DNA from: Candidatus Berkelbacteria bacterium CG_4_9_14_3_um_filter_39_23
Lineage (GTDB): Bacteria; Patescibacteriota; UBA1384; GWA2-35-9; CG2-30-39-44
Direction: 5' to 3'
Assembly: GCA_002789815.1 (NCBI GenBank)
Contig: PFTZ01000087.1
Coordinates: forward strand, 1 to 20,559
Length of the DNA: 20,559 nt
Below the pieces are notes generated by a model. It was not told the DNA's origin and ran no database searches. It saw only the letters and a program-made list of their open reading frames with translations. The position numbers were made by a program, and so were the translations under genes. This document shows positions 1 to 5,513 of this stretch, in pieces. The number at the start of each line of letters is the position of its first letter. Positions within the stretch are counted from its first letter, which is position 1.

Positions 1-3
1 AAG

Positions 4-21
4 CCCCTTGAAAATCAGGGG
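4..21 (+). promoter_or_regulatory. short stem-loop beside the ribosome binding site of the first gene
   Basis: CCCCT (4-8) can pair with AGGGG (17-21) around a 8-nt loop. Its 3' arm touches the purine-rich Shine-Dalgarno region (18-30), so it could influence access of ribosomes to the gene at 37. It may equally be the end of an upstream terminator cut by the window edge. No T-run follows it. Confidence 0.3.
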
Positions 22-36
22 AGGAAGGAGAACAAA

Positions 37-609
37 ATGGAGCGAGGAACTAAAGAACACGAGCCGAAAGAAGAAGCAGGTAGGGAAAATGCAGGTGCAT
101 TGGTATGGTCAAGTGGTTATCAAGAAGAGATTAAAAGTCGAGGTCATTTAGAAAAGAAAGGTGCTACCACTGATTATTTTAGCGCAGAAAGAGCCGAAAA
201 AGCTGGAGAGAAAGTTATAAAAGTTAACGTAAATGTTGGAATAAAGTTGCCAGAAGGGAATTTATTTTTTGAACCTCACCATTCATTACACAATGCTGTT
301 TATCAAGAACAGGGCGAAATCGCTAGTTTAGTTATCGCAAAATTAAAAGAAGAGAATCCTGAATTAGTTAATGATTTATCAAAATTTGAGGGAAACAAAA
401 ATAAACTTTGGGATATGTGTAAGAATACAGCTATACAAGGGAAAGAAAGAGAAAAAGGTGAAAATTATGATGTAGGGGAAGCAGAAAGGTTACTTAAAGA
501 AATGGACGATATTTTAGAAAAATATGGTTATAGAAATAGAGGTGAATATACACACGAGAGAGAAATGCTTGTTGACGAGTTTGCTAAGCGTGGCGATAAA
601 ATCGATTAA
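37..609 (+). CDS. hypothetical protein, charged, 190 aa
   Basis: The start is well supported: a strong Shine-Dalgarno (AAGGAG, 25-30) lies six bases before the ATG. I do not recognise the family. The protein is soluble in appearance, with no signal peptide or membrane segment. Residues 1-60 are Glu/Lys/Gly-rich and probably disordered. A more ordered part follows, with a beta-like stretch (VIKVNVNVGIKLPEGNLFF, about 60-78) and then amphipathic helices (about 88-170) rich in Glu and Lys. The gene stands alone: it is closed by two consecutive terminator hairpins, and the next gene has its own promoter. Codon use and GC resemble its neighbours, so there is no sign of recent transfer. The coding call is firm; the function is unknown. 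Confidence 0.75.
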   Translation: MERGTKEHEPKEEAGRENAGALVWSSGYQEEIKSRGHLEKKGATTDYFSAERAEKAGEKVIKVNVNVGIKLPEGNLFFEPHHSLHNAVYQEQGEIASLVIAKLKEENPELVNDLSKFEGNKNKLWDMCKNTAIQGKEREKGENYDVGEAERLLKEMDDILEKYGYRNRGEYTHEREMLVDEFAKRGDKID

Positions 610-647
610 GCCATAAAAATACTTTATTATATTTAAGCCCGAATTAT

Positions 648-669
648 GCCCGCCGAAAGGCGGGCTTTT
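648..669 (+). terminator. intrinsic terminator
   Basis: GCCCGCC (648-654) pairs perfectly with GGCGGGC (659-665) around a GAAA tetraloop and is followed by TTTT. It closes the transcript of the gene ending at 609. Confidence 0.85.
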
Positions 670-706
670 GAACGATTTATTATGATTTGATTTTTTTTAC
701 TTTTGT

Positions 707-740
707 AACCCCAAGAGTTTCGAAGGTTGGGGTTTATTTT
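707..740 (+). terminator. second intrinsic terminator
   Basis: AACCCCAA (707-714) pairs with TTGGGGTT (727-734) around a 12-nt loop, followed by TATTTT. It sits 40 bases after the first hairpin, so the two look like a tandem terminator insulating pth from the upstream gene. Confidence 0.7.
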
Positions 741-746
741 GATTTT

Positions 747-775
747 TTGAATTTTTAGCTAAAATTTGCTAAAAT
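747..775 (+). promoter_or_regulatory. sigma-70-type promoter of pth
   Basis: TTGAAT (747-752), a 17-bp spacer and an extended -10, TGC-TAAAAT (hexamer 770-775). The expected transcription start falls at about 782, which is the A of the preferred pth ATG. This predicts a leaderless mRNA, and no Shine-Dalgarno is present. Confidence 0.65.
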
Positions 776-781
776 GTGTTT

Positions 782-1279
782 ATGATTAAGAAATTTTTAA
801 TTGTCGGGCTAGGGAACCCAGGGAAAAAGTATGAAAAAACGCGCCACAATGCCGGACGGTGGGCGATAGAGATTTTGGAAAAAGAAAATTTGGGTGATAA
901 TATTTTATATTTTACGCCTGCTTCGTTTATGAATAATTCTGGGCAAGCGGTGGCGAATATGGTTAAAAAAAATGGTATTGCAACCGATCGGATTTTGATT
1001 ATTCACGATGATGTTGATATTCCGATTGGCGAGTATAAAATCCAAAAAGGGGTAAGTAGCGCCGGACACAATGGTGTAAAGTCAGTAATTGACGCGCTGG
1101 GCACAGCTGATTTTTGGCGTTTGCGCATCGGCATCGGACGACCGCCACTTGGCAAAACCACAGAGGATTTTGTGTTGGAATGGACAAACAAGGTAGATTA
1201 TGATAAAATTATTTCGGTTTTAAAAAGCAATGAAGTGGCAGAAAAGTTAATAGAGCTAATAAACGATGCAAATTATTAA
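782..1279 (+). CDS. pth: peptidyl-tRNA hydrolase, shortened form
   Basis: It hydrolyses peptidyl-tRNA dropped from ribosomes, recycling tRNA in the cytosol. The family signature is plain: IVGLGNPG near the N-terminus, RHNAG, FMNNSG, IHDDVD, GHNGVKS and RLRIGIGRP. From the ATG at 782 the catalytic residues are N12, H22, N51, D76 and N97, matching E. coli N10, H20, N68, D93 and N114. The spacing N51-D76-N97 is identical to E. coli, but H22-N51 is 19 residues shorter, so a segment is missing after the first helix. An in-frame GTG lies six bases upstream (776), but it overlaps the promoter -10 and is less likely. The total of 165 aa compares with about 190 usually. The 3' end overlaps the next gene by 14 bases, which suggests translational coupling. 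Confidence 0.93.
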   Translation: MIKKFLIVGLGNPGKKYEKTRHNAGRWAIEILEKENLGDNILYFTPASFMNNSGQAVANMVKKNGIATDRILIIHDDVDIPIGEYKIQKGVSSAGHNGVKSVIDALGTADFWRLRIGIGRPPLGKTTEDFVLEWTNKVDYDKIISVLKSNEVAEKLIELINDANY

Positions 1280-1541
1280 AATATCACCCCAATCAGAATA
1301 TGGGAAAATAGCGAATCAAGCGAAAAGAATTGGCTATTTGATAATGCTGGGCGGATTAGTTATTTTTTTTACCGGACTGGCGATTGCCTATTCAACACTA
1401 AAAGCGCTAGGAATTATTGGTTTGATTCCGAGTATGATCGGCATTATTATTATGCTACCGGGATTTGGCTTGATTGTTTGGGGGTATAAAATGGTGAAAG
1501 TAATTATTAAGTTAAATAATAACCCAAAACATAAAACATAA
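1266..1541 (+). CDS. small two-span membrane protein, 91 aa
   Basis: Unrecognised. The sequence shows a short charged N-terminus (about residues 1-20), two hydrophobic helices (about 23-45 and 49-72) separated by a short turn, and a basic tail ending in NNNPKHKT. It overlaps the end of pth by 14 bases and has no separate promoter, so it is probably translated by coupling from the pth message. rplA follows 56 bases later with its own Shine-Dalgarno, and all three may be one transcript. No enzymatic motif is visible; a small structural or regulatory membrane protein is all that can be said. The overlap and clean hydrophobic pattern make a real gene likely. Confidence 0.7.
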   Translation: MQIIKISPQSEYGKIANQAKRIGYLIMLGGLVIFFTGLAIAYSTLKALGIIGLIPSMIGIIIMLPGFGLIVWGYKMVKVIIKLNNNPKHKT

Positions 1542-1550
1542 AATTTACTT

Positions 1551-1586
1551 GTGGGAGGTCGCTTCATTGGTGACCGCTTGAACCAC
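1551..1586 (+). promoter_or_regulatory. probable ribosomal protein L1 autoregulatory RNA site
   Basis: GTGG (1551-1554) pairs with CCAC (1583-1586). Inside it GGTCGC (1557-1562) pairs with GGTGACC (1570-1575, allowing a G-U). The two stems are separated by an asymmetric internal loop, GA on the 5' side and GCTTGAA on the 3' side. That layout, directly before the rplA Shine-Dalgarno, resembles the known L1 target that mimics the L1-binding site of 23S rRNA and lets free L1 repress its own translation. The assignment rests on shape and position. Confidence 0.55.
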
Positions 1587-1597
1587 GAAAGGAAAAT

Positions 1598-2344
1598 ATG
1601 AAAAAAGAAAAAAAAGACACAGGGAAAAGCGTGGCAAGCATTGAGGAAACGATGCGACTCTTAGATGAAAAAATGGCAGAGTCTAGTTCGGAGAAAAAAA
1701 CCGAAAAAGTGGAGGTTAAGAAAGTCGTTAAAAGCGCTAAATCAAAATACAAAAAAGTTCGCAGTCACCGTTATGTAAATTTAAAGAAATATACCGAGCG
1801 AAAAGAGCTGGTGATTGGCGAGGCTGTTAAGCAAGCTAAAGCATTGGCATCAGCCAAGTTTGACGAAACTCTTGAAATTCATATAAAATTAATAATTAAA
1901 AAAGGAGATAATCCGTTTCGCGAAACAATTGTAATGCCGGGCGGGTTGGTTAAAAAACCACGCGTAGCAATTCTTACAGCGGAAAAAATAGAGGAAATCA
2001 AAAAAGGCAAGATTGATTTTGATACAGCGATCGCGCGTCCTGAAATGATGGGTAAAATCGCTGAAGTAGCGCGAATTTTAGGACCAAAAGGTTTGATGCC
2101 CAACCCCAAACTTGGCACAATTACTGAAAATCTAGAGGAAGTCAAGCAGAAATTGGAAAACAGCATCAAAGAAATTAAAGCTGACAGCCGTGGCATCATA
2201 CACGCAAGTATCGGCAAAGTTAGCTGGGATGATAAAAAAATCATTGGCAATGCGGAAGCGATTTTAGGGAAAATTAATCGAGTGAAAATAGAAAAAGTAA
2301 TTGTGTCCTCCACTATGGGGGTTGGTATTCGCGTGAAAATTTGA
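1598..2344 (+). CDS. rplA: 50S ribosomal protein L1
   Basis: L1 binds 23S rRNA at the mobile L1 stalk, helps release E-site tRNA, and is a translational repressor of its own mRNA. The L1 core starts near residue 54 (RYVNLKKYTERKEL) and includes the family hallmark GPKGLMPNPKLGTIT (about 166-180) and a C-terminal SSTMGVGIRV. The first ~53 residues are a Lys/Glu-rich extension absent from E. coli L1; this is inferred to be disordered and is common in this kind of genome. The start is fixed by an AAAGG Shine-Dalgarno (1588-1592). The usual partner rplK is not next door: a small membrane gene precedes rplA. The TGA stop lies within the -35 box of the next promoter. Confidence 0.96.
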   Translation: MKKEKKDTGKSVASIEETMRLLDEKMAESSSEKKTEKVEVKKVVKSAKSKYKKVRSHRYVNLKKYTERKELVIGEAVKQAKALASAKFDETLEIHIKLIIKKGDNPFRETIVMPGGLVKKPRVAILTAEKIEEIKKGKIDFDTAIARPEMMGKIAEVARILGPKGLMPNPKLGTITENLEEVKQKLENSIKEIKADSRGIIHASIGKVSWDDKKIIGNAEAILGKINRVKIEKVIVSSTMGVGIRVKI

Positions 2345-2370
2345 CAAGCGCTTCTTTTTTTTAGTATAAT
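2341..2370 (+). promoter_or_regulatory. strong promoter overlapping the rplA stop codon
   Basis: A perfect TTGACA (2341-2346), an 18-bp spacer and a perfect TATAAT (2365-2370). Transcription would start at about 2377 and run into a structured, gene-free region before rplJ. It therefore either makes a separate small RNA or gives rplJL a long second leader. Confidence 0.75.
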
Positions 2371-2377
2371 TATTTAC

Positions 2378-2560
2378 GGCATCTAGTGGCAGTGCCAAAT
2401 TTTGCCCAAAAGGAGGGATGTTTACGTATAATGAGCTTTTGTTGTAAGAACCGGGGGGCGTAGCCTTCGCATAGCCAAGAGAGAAGGCAAAGCGAAGGTC
2501 GTGACTTATCTGCCAAGGTTTGTGAGGCACACCCTTTGCATTTCCTTGGCAGATACACTT
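2378..2560 (+). ncRNA. candidate structured non-coding RNA or upstream leader
   Basis: The stretch begins just after a consensus promoter and contains no convincing ORF. Two strong hairpins are visible. The first is CCTTCGC (2464-2470) with GCGAAGG (2492-2498), and inside it AGCC pairs with GGC. The second is TCTGCCAAGG (2509-2518) with CCTTGGCAGA (2544-2553), a perfect 10-bp stem. The segment 2448-2500 is also richer in G and C than its surroundings. It does not match 4.5S, 6S, tmRNA or RNase P RNA as far as I can tell. No U-tract terminator follows, so it may be the 5' part of a long rplJL leader rather than a free RNA. Confidence 0.4.
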
Positions 2561-2562
2561 TC

Positions 2563-2591
2563 TTGACAAAATATCTCCAATAACATATAAT
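2563..2591 (+). promoter_or_regulatory. consensus promoter of rplJL
   Basis: A perfect TTGACA (2563-2568), a 17-bp spacer and a perfect TATAAT (2586-2591). The predicted start at about 2598 coincides with the first bases of the L10-type leader, so this is the main promoter for rplJ-rplL. Confidence 0.85.
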
Positions 2592-2597
2592 CAAAGT

Positions 2598-2800
2598 ATT
2601 CCGTAGATGGCAGGAATTGCTCTGTTATAAAAGCGTATTTGACAGCAGTTCCGTAAAGCAGGGTTTGGAAATCAGATATTACAAATTGGAAAGTGGTTCA
2701 AACCATAATCTGAATTATAAATTTTGAAATTCAAACCCGTAAGGCTTTCCTAGGAAATTACCCAAGAGCTACAATAGTATTGATTAAGTAATTTTTTAAA
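2598..2800 (+). promoter_or_regulatory. ribosomal protein L10 leader (autoregulatory RNA)
   Basis: The RNA opens with CCGTAGATGGCAGG (2601-2614), close to the conserved CCGUAGACAGyAGG block of the bacterial L10(L12)4 leader as I recall it. GGAATTGCT (2613-2621) pairs over nine bases with AGCAGTTCC (2644-2652). Further on, GGGTTTG (2661-2667) can pair either with CAAACC (2699-2704) or with CAAACCC (2732-2738). CAGAT-a-TTA (2672-2680) can pair with TAATCTG (2706-2712), which crosses the first option. Such competing pairings before an intrinsic terminator suggest attenuation by the L10-L12 complex. Family knowledge supports the role; the switching details are inferred. Confidence 0.7.
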
Positions 2801-2801
2801 T

Positions 2802-2822
2802 CTGCGGAAATCCGCAGTTTTT
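2802..2822 (+). terminator. attenuator hairpin upstream of rplJ
   Basis: CTGCGG (2802-2807) pairs with CCGCAG (2812-2817), followed directly by TTTTT. It lies 23 bases before the rplJ ATG and downstream of the L10 leader, so it is placed as a conditional terminator rather than an end-of-operon signal. Confidence 0.7.
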
Positions 2823-2845
2823 GATTTTAATACAAAACAAAGTTT

Positions 2846-3361
2846 ATGCAATTAAACAAAGATCAAAAAATACAACTAGTGAAAAAGTTGACCCAAAAAG
2901 CCAAAGACGCTAAGTCAATTTTGATAATGGGTTTCAAGGGTACGAAAAATGCAGATTTGCAAGCGCTGCGCAAAAAACTCAGGGAAAACAAAATTGAAAT
3001 GAGTGTGGTGAAAAATTCGCTTCTTAGGCGAGTAATGGAAAATGTTGGCTTTGAATTAACCAAAGAAAACACCCAAGTTCCCCTAGCGATAATTTTTAGC
3101 TTGGAAGATGAAATCGCGCCAGCTAAAATTGTGGTTGACGCGTCAAGGGAAAATCAAAATGTTATTCCAATTTCCGGTATTTTTGAAGGCAAGGTGGTTG
3201 ACGCGCGATATATCGCCGAGCTGGCAAAATTATCTTCGCGCGATGAACTATATACCAAATTAGTTGCCACGATCAAGGGTCCGATTACGAGAATGCAAAA
3301 CGTTTTGCGTTATAATCTAGCAACTCTAGTGACGGTATTGAATAATAAAATTAAGCAATAA
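2846..3361 (+). CDS. rplJ: 50S ribosomal protein L10
   Basis: L10 forms the base of the ribosomal stalk, binding 23S rRNA with its N-terminal domain and L7/L12 dimers with its C-terminal helix. Typical features are the N-terminal helix with KIQLVKKLTQKAKDAKS, the strand ILIMGFKGT, the block LQALRKKLRENKIEMSVVKN and a long C-terminal helix (about residues 135-171) that recruits L7/L12. The length of 171 aa is normal. No clear Shine-Dalgarno precedes the ATG at 2846, unlike rplL. It is co-transcribed with rplL, 37 bases downstream, and is preceded by an L10 leader with an attenuator, so expression is probably feedback-controlled. Confidence 0.95.
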   Translation: MQLNKDQKIQLVKKLTQKAKDAKSILIMGFKGTKNADLQALRKKLRENKIEMSVVKNSLLRRVMENVGFELTKENTQVPLAIIFSLEDEIAPAKIVVDASRENQNVIPISGIFEGKVVDARYIAELAKLSSRDELYTKLVATIKGPITRMQNVLRYNLATLVTVLNNKIKQ

Positions 3362-3398
3362 TTTAAAAAAGAATTAGATTAATTATAGAAAGGAAAAT

Positions 3399-3824
3399 AT
3401 GTCTGATGATAAAAAAGTTGAGAAAAAAGAATTTCAAAAAGCAGTTTCGGGCGCGTTTGCTGAAATTGTAGAGAAACTAGAAAAATTAACTGTCAAGGAA
3501 TTGGCTGATTTAGTTAAGGATCTTGAAGATCGTTGGGGAGTTTCAAGCGTGCCAATGGCAGCGACTGGCGCAGTGGCGCAAACTGGCGAAATTGCTCAGG
3601 TAGATGAAAAAAGCGAATTCACTATTCATCTAGTTGACGCTGGCAGCCAAAAAATTGCGGTTATCAAAGCAGTGCGCGAAGTAAGACCAGATTTAGGGCT
3701 GAAAGAAGCTAAGGATTTGGTTGATGGCGCGCCTAAAGAAGTAAAAGCCAATGTCCCCAAAGCCGAAGCAGAAGAAGCCAAGAAAAAGCTGGAAACAGCC
3801 GGAGCTAAGGTTGAATTAAAATAA
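3399..3824 (+). CDS. rplL: 50S ribosomal protein L7/L12
   Basis: This is the stalk protein, present in several copies per ribosome, that recruits translation factors and stimulates their GTPase activity. It has an N-terminal dimerisation domain (about 15-50, EKLEKLTVKELADLVKDLE), a short Ala/Gly hinge (about 53-68) and the highly conserved C-terminal domain (about 72-141) with KIAVIKAVREV, LGLKEAKDLVDGAP and GAKVELK. The length of 141 aa is about 20 more than E. coli, mostly as an N-terminal extension. The AAAGGA Shine-Dalgarno (3389-3394) matches the one used by rplA. No good intrinsic terminator follows; a CTCTATAGAG palindrome (3855-3864) is the only nearby symmetry. Confidence 0.96.
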   Translation: MSDDKKVEKKEFQKAVSGAFAEIVEKLEKLTVKELADLVKDLEDRWGVSSVPMAATGAVAQTGEIAQVDEKSEFTIHLVDAGSQKIAVIKAVREVRPDLGLKEAKDLVDGAPKEVKANVPKAEAEEAKKKLETAGAKVELK

Positions 3825-3868
3825 TTTTAATTCAAAAGCACGTTTTGGGGCGGGCTCTATAGAGAATT

Positions 3869-3900
3869 TTGACGTTGAATTTTAGAATTTAAAGTATAAT
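3869..3900 (+). promoter_or_regulatory. possible promoter of tgt
   Basis: A perfect TATAAT (3895-3900) lies 39 bases before the preferred tgt ATG. The best -35 candidate, TTGACG (3869-3874), is 20 bp away, longer than ideal. TTGAAT (3875-3880) is too close at 14 bp. Confidence 0.4.
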
Positions 3901-3938
3901 TTTTTGAAAATTTGAAATTTAGGCAATATTTTAAGTTT

Positions 3939-4991
3939 ATGAAAAGTAAAAAAATTGAAAAAAATTGTTTGAGGATTGTTAATAAAAAAATAAATTTGCC
4001 TTGTTTTATGCCTTGCGCCACTCGCGGAGTGGTGCGGGCGGTCTCGTTTGACGAAATCAAGAAAATTGGTTTTCAGATGGTGCTCGTCAATGCTTACCAC
4101 TTGTATCTTACCCCAGGGCTGAAAGTGATTAGGGCAATGGGCGGTCTGCATAAGTTTATGGGTTGGGACGGAGCGATTTTATGCGATAGTGGCGGGTTTC
4201 AAGTTTTTTCCTTGAAGCCAAAACTAACTAGCGAAGGTGTGAAATTTCAATCGCATATTGACGGCTCGACGCATTTTTTTTCACCAGAGAAAGTTTGGGA
4301 AATAAATATGGCGCTTGGAACTAACATTGCGATGCCACTTGACGATTGTCCGCCTGGCACCGCCACAAAAAAACGGGTGGCTGAGTCAGTTGAAAGAACT
4401 CATCGGTGGCTTTTGAAAACTATTGACGCAAAAGATAATCAAAAGGGAAATAAACCAAAATTATTTGGCATCGTGCAGGGCGGAATTTATCCAGATTTAA
4501 GAAAAAAATCAGCAGATTTTGTAAGTGAGCTTTATAAAAAAGGAAAAATTGACGGAATTGCGGTAGGGGGCGTGGCAGTGGGCGAACAAAAAACGAAAAT
4601 AAAGCAGGTAATTTGCTGGACGAGCCGTTGGCTTCCCCAGGACGCGCCTAAATACTTGATGGGTATTGGCGAGCCAGAAGATATTATTTACGCGGTTAAA
4701 TATGGCTTTCAAATGTTTGATTGCGTTTTGCCGACAAGATTGGGAAGGCACGGGATCGCTTACACTCAATTTCAATCCTTAAACCTCAAATTTCAAAATA
4801 ATAATCAAAAGCTGAATAATTTTCAGTTTCACAAATTAGATCTCGGAAAAAGTAAATTTAAAACTGACAAAAAGTGGGCGTATTTGCACCACCTAATCCG
4901 TTTGAAAGAAATTGAAGGGCTAAGAATTTGCTCTCTCAATAATTTGAATATTTATCACGCGCTAATGGAGGAGCTAGCAAAAATTACCTAA
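3939..4991 (+). CDS. tgt: queuine tRNA-ribosyltransferase (Tgt), zinc site missing
   Basis: Tgt exchanges guanine 34 of certain tRNAs for a queuosine precursor. The catalytic core is intact: DSGGFQVFSL with the acid/base Asp (about residue 84), LFGIVQGG, the pocket IDGIAVGGVAVGE, LMGIGEPEDI, and FDCVLPTRLGRHG with the nucleophile Asp. The C-terminal zinc site is not: where relatives have CxCxxC before RAYxxHL this protein reads GKSKFKTDKKWAYLHHLI, and the fourth ligand (His of xHNL) is Asn in SLNNL. The preceding segment (about 277-300) is Asn/Gln/Lys/Phe-rich and reads like translated repeat. At 350 aa it is slightly shorter than usual (~375). I prefer the ATG at 3939; an in-frame TTG at 3912 is possible. 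It may be functional without zinc, or degenerating. Confidence 0.9.
   Translation: MKSKKIEKNCLRIVNKKINLPCFMPCATRGVVRAVSFDEIKKIGFQMVLVNAYHLYLTPGLKVIRAMGGLHKFMGWDGAILCDSGGFQVFSLKPKLTSEGVKFQSHIDGSTHFFSPEKVWEINMALGTNIAMPLDDCPPGTATKKRVAESVERTHRWLLKTIDAKDNQKGNKPKLFGIVQGGIYPDLRKKSADFVSELYKKGKIDGIAVGGVAVGEQKTKIKQVICWTSRWLPQDAPKYLMGIGEPEDIIYAVKYGFQMFDCVLPTRLGRHGIAYTQFQSLNLKFQNNNQKLNNFQFHKLDLGKSKFKTDKKWAYLHHLIRLKEIEGLRICSLNNLNIYHALMEELAKIT
4768..4830 (+). repeat. low-complexity repeat-like segment inside tgt
   Basis: A/T-rich sequence built from units such as CTCAAATTTCAAAATA, closely resembling the segments at 11091-11140 and (on the other strand) 16757-16800. Here it is translated in frame and occupies the region just before the position of the lost Tgt zinc ligands. 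Confidence 0.45.
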
Positions 4992-5004
4992 CCTGTGTGC
5001 CTTT

Positions 5005-5033
5005 TTGTTGCATTGTAAAAAAAGTGTTATAAT
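5005..5033 (+). promoter_or_regulatory. promoter of the paired-ATPase unit, leaderless
   Basis: TTGTTG (5005-5010), a 17-bp spacer and a perfect TATAAT (5028-5033). The ATG at 5040 falls seven bases after the -10, at the expected transcription start, and there is no Shine-Dalgarno, so the message is probably leaderless. Confidence 0.7.
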
Positions 5034-5039
5034 ATATTT

Positions 5040-5459
5040 ATGAATACAACAACATCGCCAAATCCTTTAAATAAGGTGAAAGTTGGAAGTTTTAGAGAAA
5101 CAAATAAAGAGTCGGAAAATAATACGATTAGCCAAGCAGGGGTTCCTGTTGGGGCGCAACCAGCAAGTATTGACACAACAGAAACTATTCTCACGACCCA
5201 AAACCAAATTTCAGCCACCCAAACCGAGCGACCCGATCTGTCGGAGAAAAAAAACGAGGAGCAGCTAGCTCGAGCGATTCAAGACGAAACACAAAAACGA
5301 GCCACGCGCGAGGACGACATTATGTCGCTTGATTTAAAAGACGCTTCCGCTCTTTTAGCCAGCGATTTTGTTAAAAGATTATTACAGGCGCGAAACGACC
5401 ACCAAGAAGAATCTAGTGACACGACTTACGCAAGCGAACCTGATGACCAAAAACATTAA
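5040..5459 (+). CDS. hypothetical, mostly disordered protein, 139 aa
   Basis: I do not recognise this protein. It is hydrophilic throughout and lacks cysteines, membrane segments and a signal peptide. The first ~75 residues are rich in Ser, Thr, Asn, Gln and Pro and look disordered. Residues ~75-120 are charged and helical in character (EEQLARAIQDETQKRATRE, then LKDASALLASDFVKRLLQAR), and the tail is acidic. It is the first gene after a good promoter and lies 54 bases before the first of two membrane-anchored ATPases in the same direction, so it is probably part of that unit, perhaps as an adaptor or a cytosolic partner. That role is inferred from position only. Confidence 0.65.
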   Translation: MNTTTSPNPLNKVKVGSFRETNKESENNTISQAGVPVGAQPASIDTTETILTTQNQISATQTERPDLSEKKNEEQLARAIQDETQKRATREDDIMSLDLKDASALLASDFVKRLLQARNDHQEESSDTTYASEPDDQKH

Positions 5460-5513
5460 ACCTGAAAATGCATAAGTCGTAAATCTATTGAATAACAATC
5501 TAACAAAGAGGGA

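Noticed and set aside
776..784. GTG at 776 as the pth start
   Set aside because: It overlaps the -10 box and would precede the likely transcription start. The ATG at 782 gives the usual MIKKFLIVGLGNPG beginning.
2418..2447. Nine-codon ORF (ATG TTT ACG ...) after GGAGGG, possible leader peptide
   Set aside because: The Shine-Dalgarno touches the ATG, the peptide has no regulatory codon run, and the surrounding DNA is better explained as structured RNA.
2264..2594. Two long - strand open frames across the rplA-rplJ gap
   Set aside because: They overlap the end of rplA, two promoters and hairpins, lack ribosome binding sites, and have no protein-like pattern.
2691..2712. tRNA T-arm-like GGTTCAAACC in the rplJ leader
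   Set aside because: The flanking bases cannot form a five-base T stem, and there is no acceptor, D or anticodon arm around it. It fits better as part of the L10 leader.
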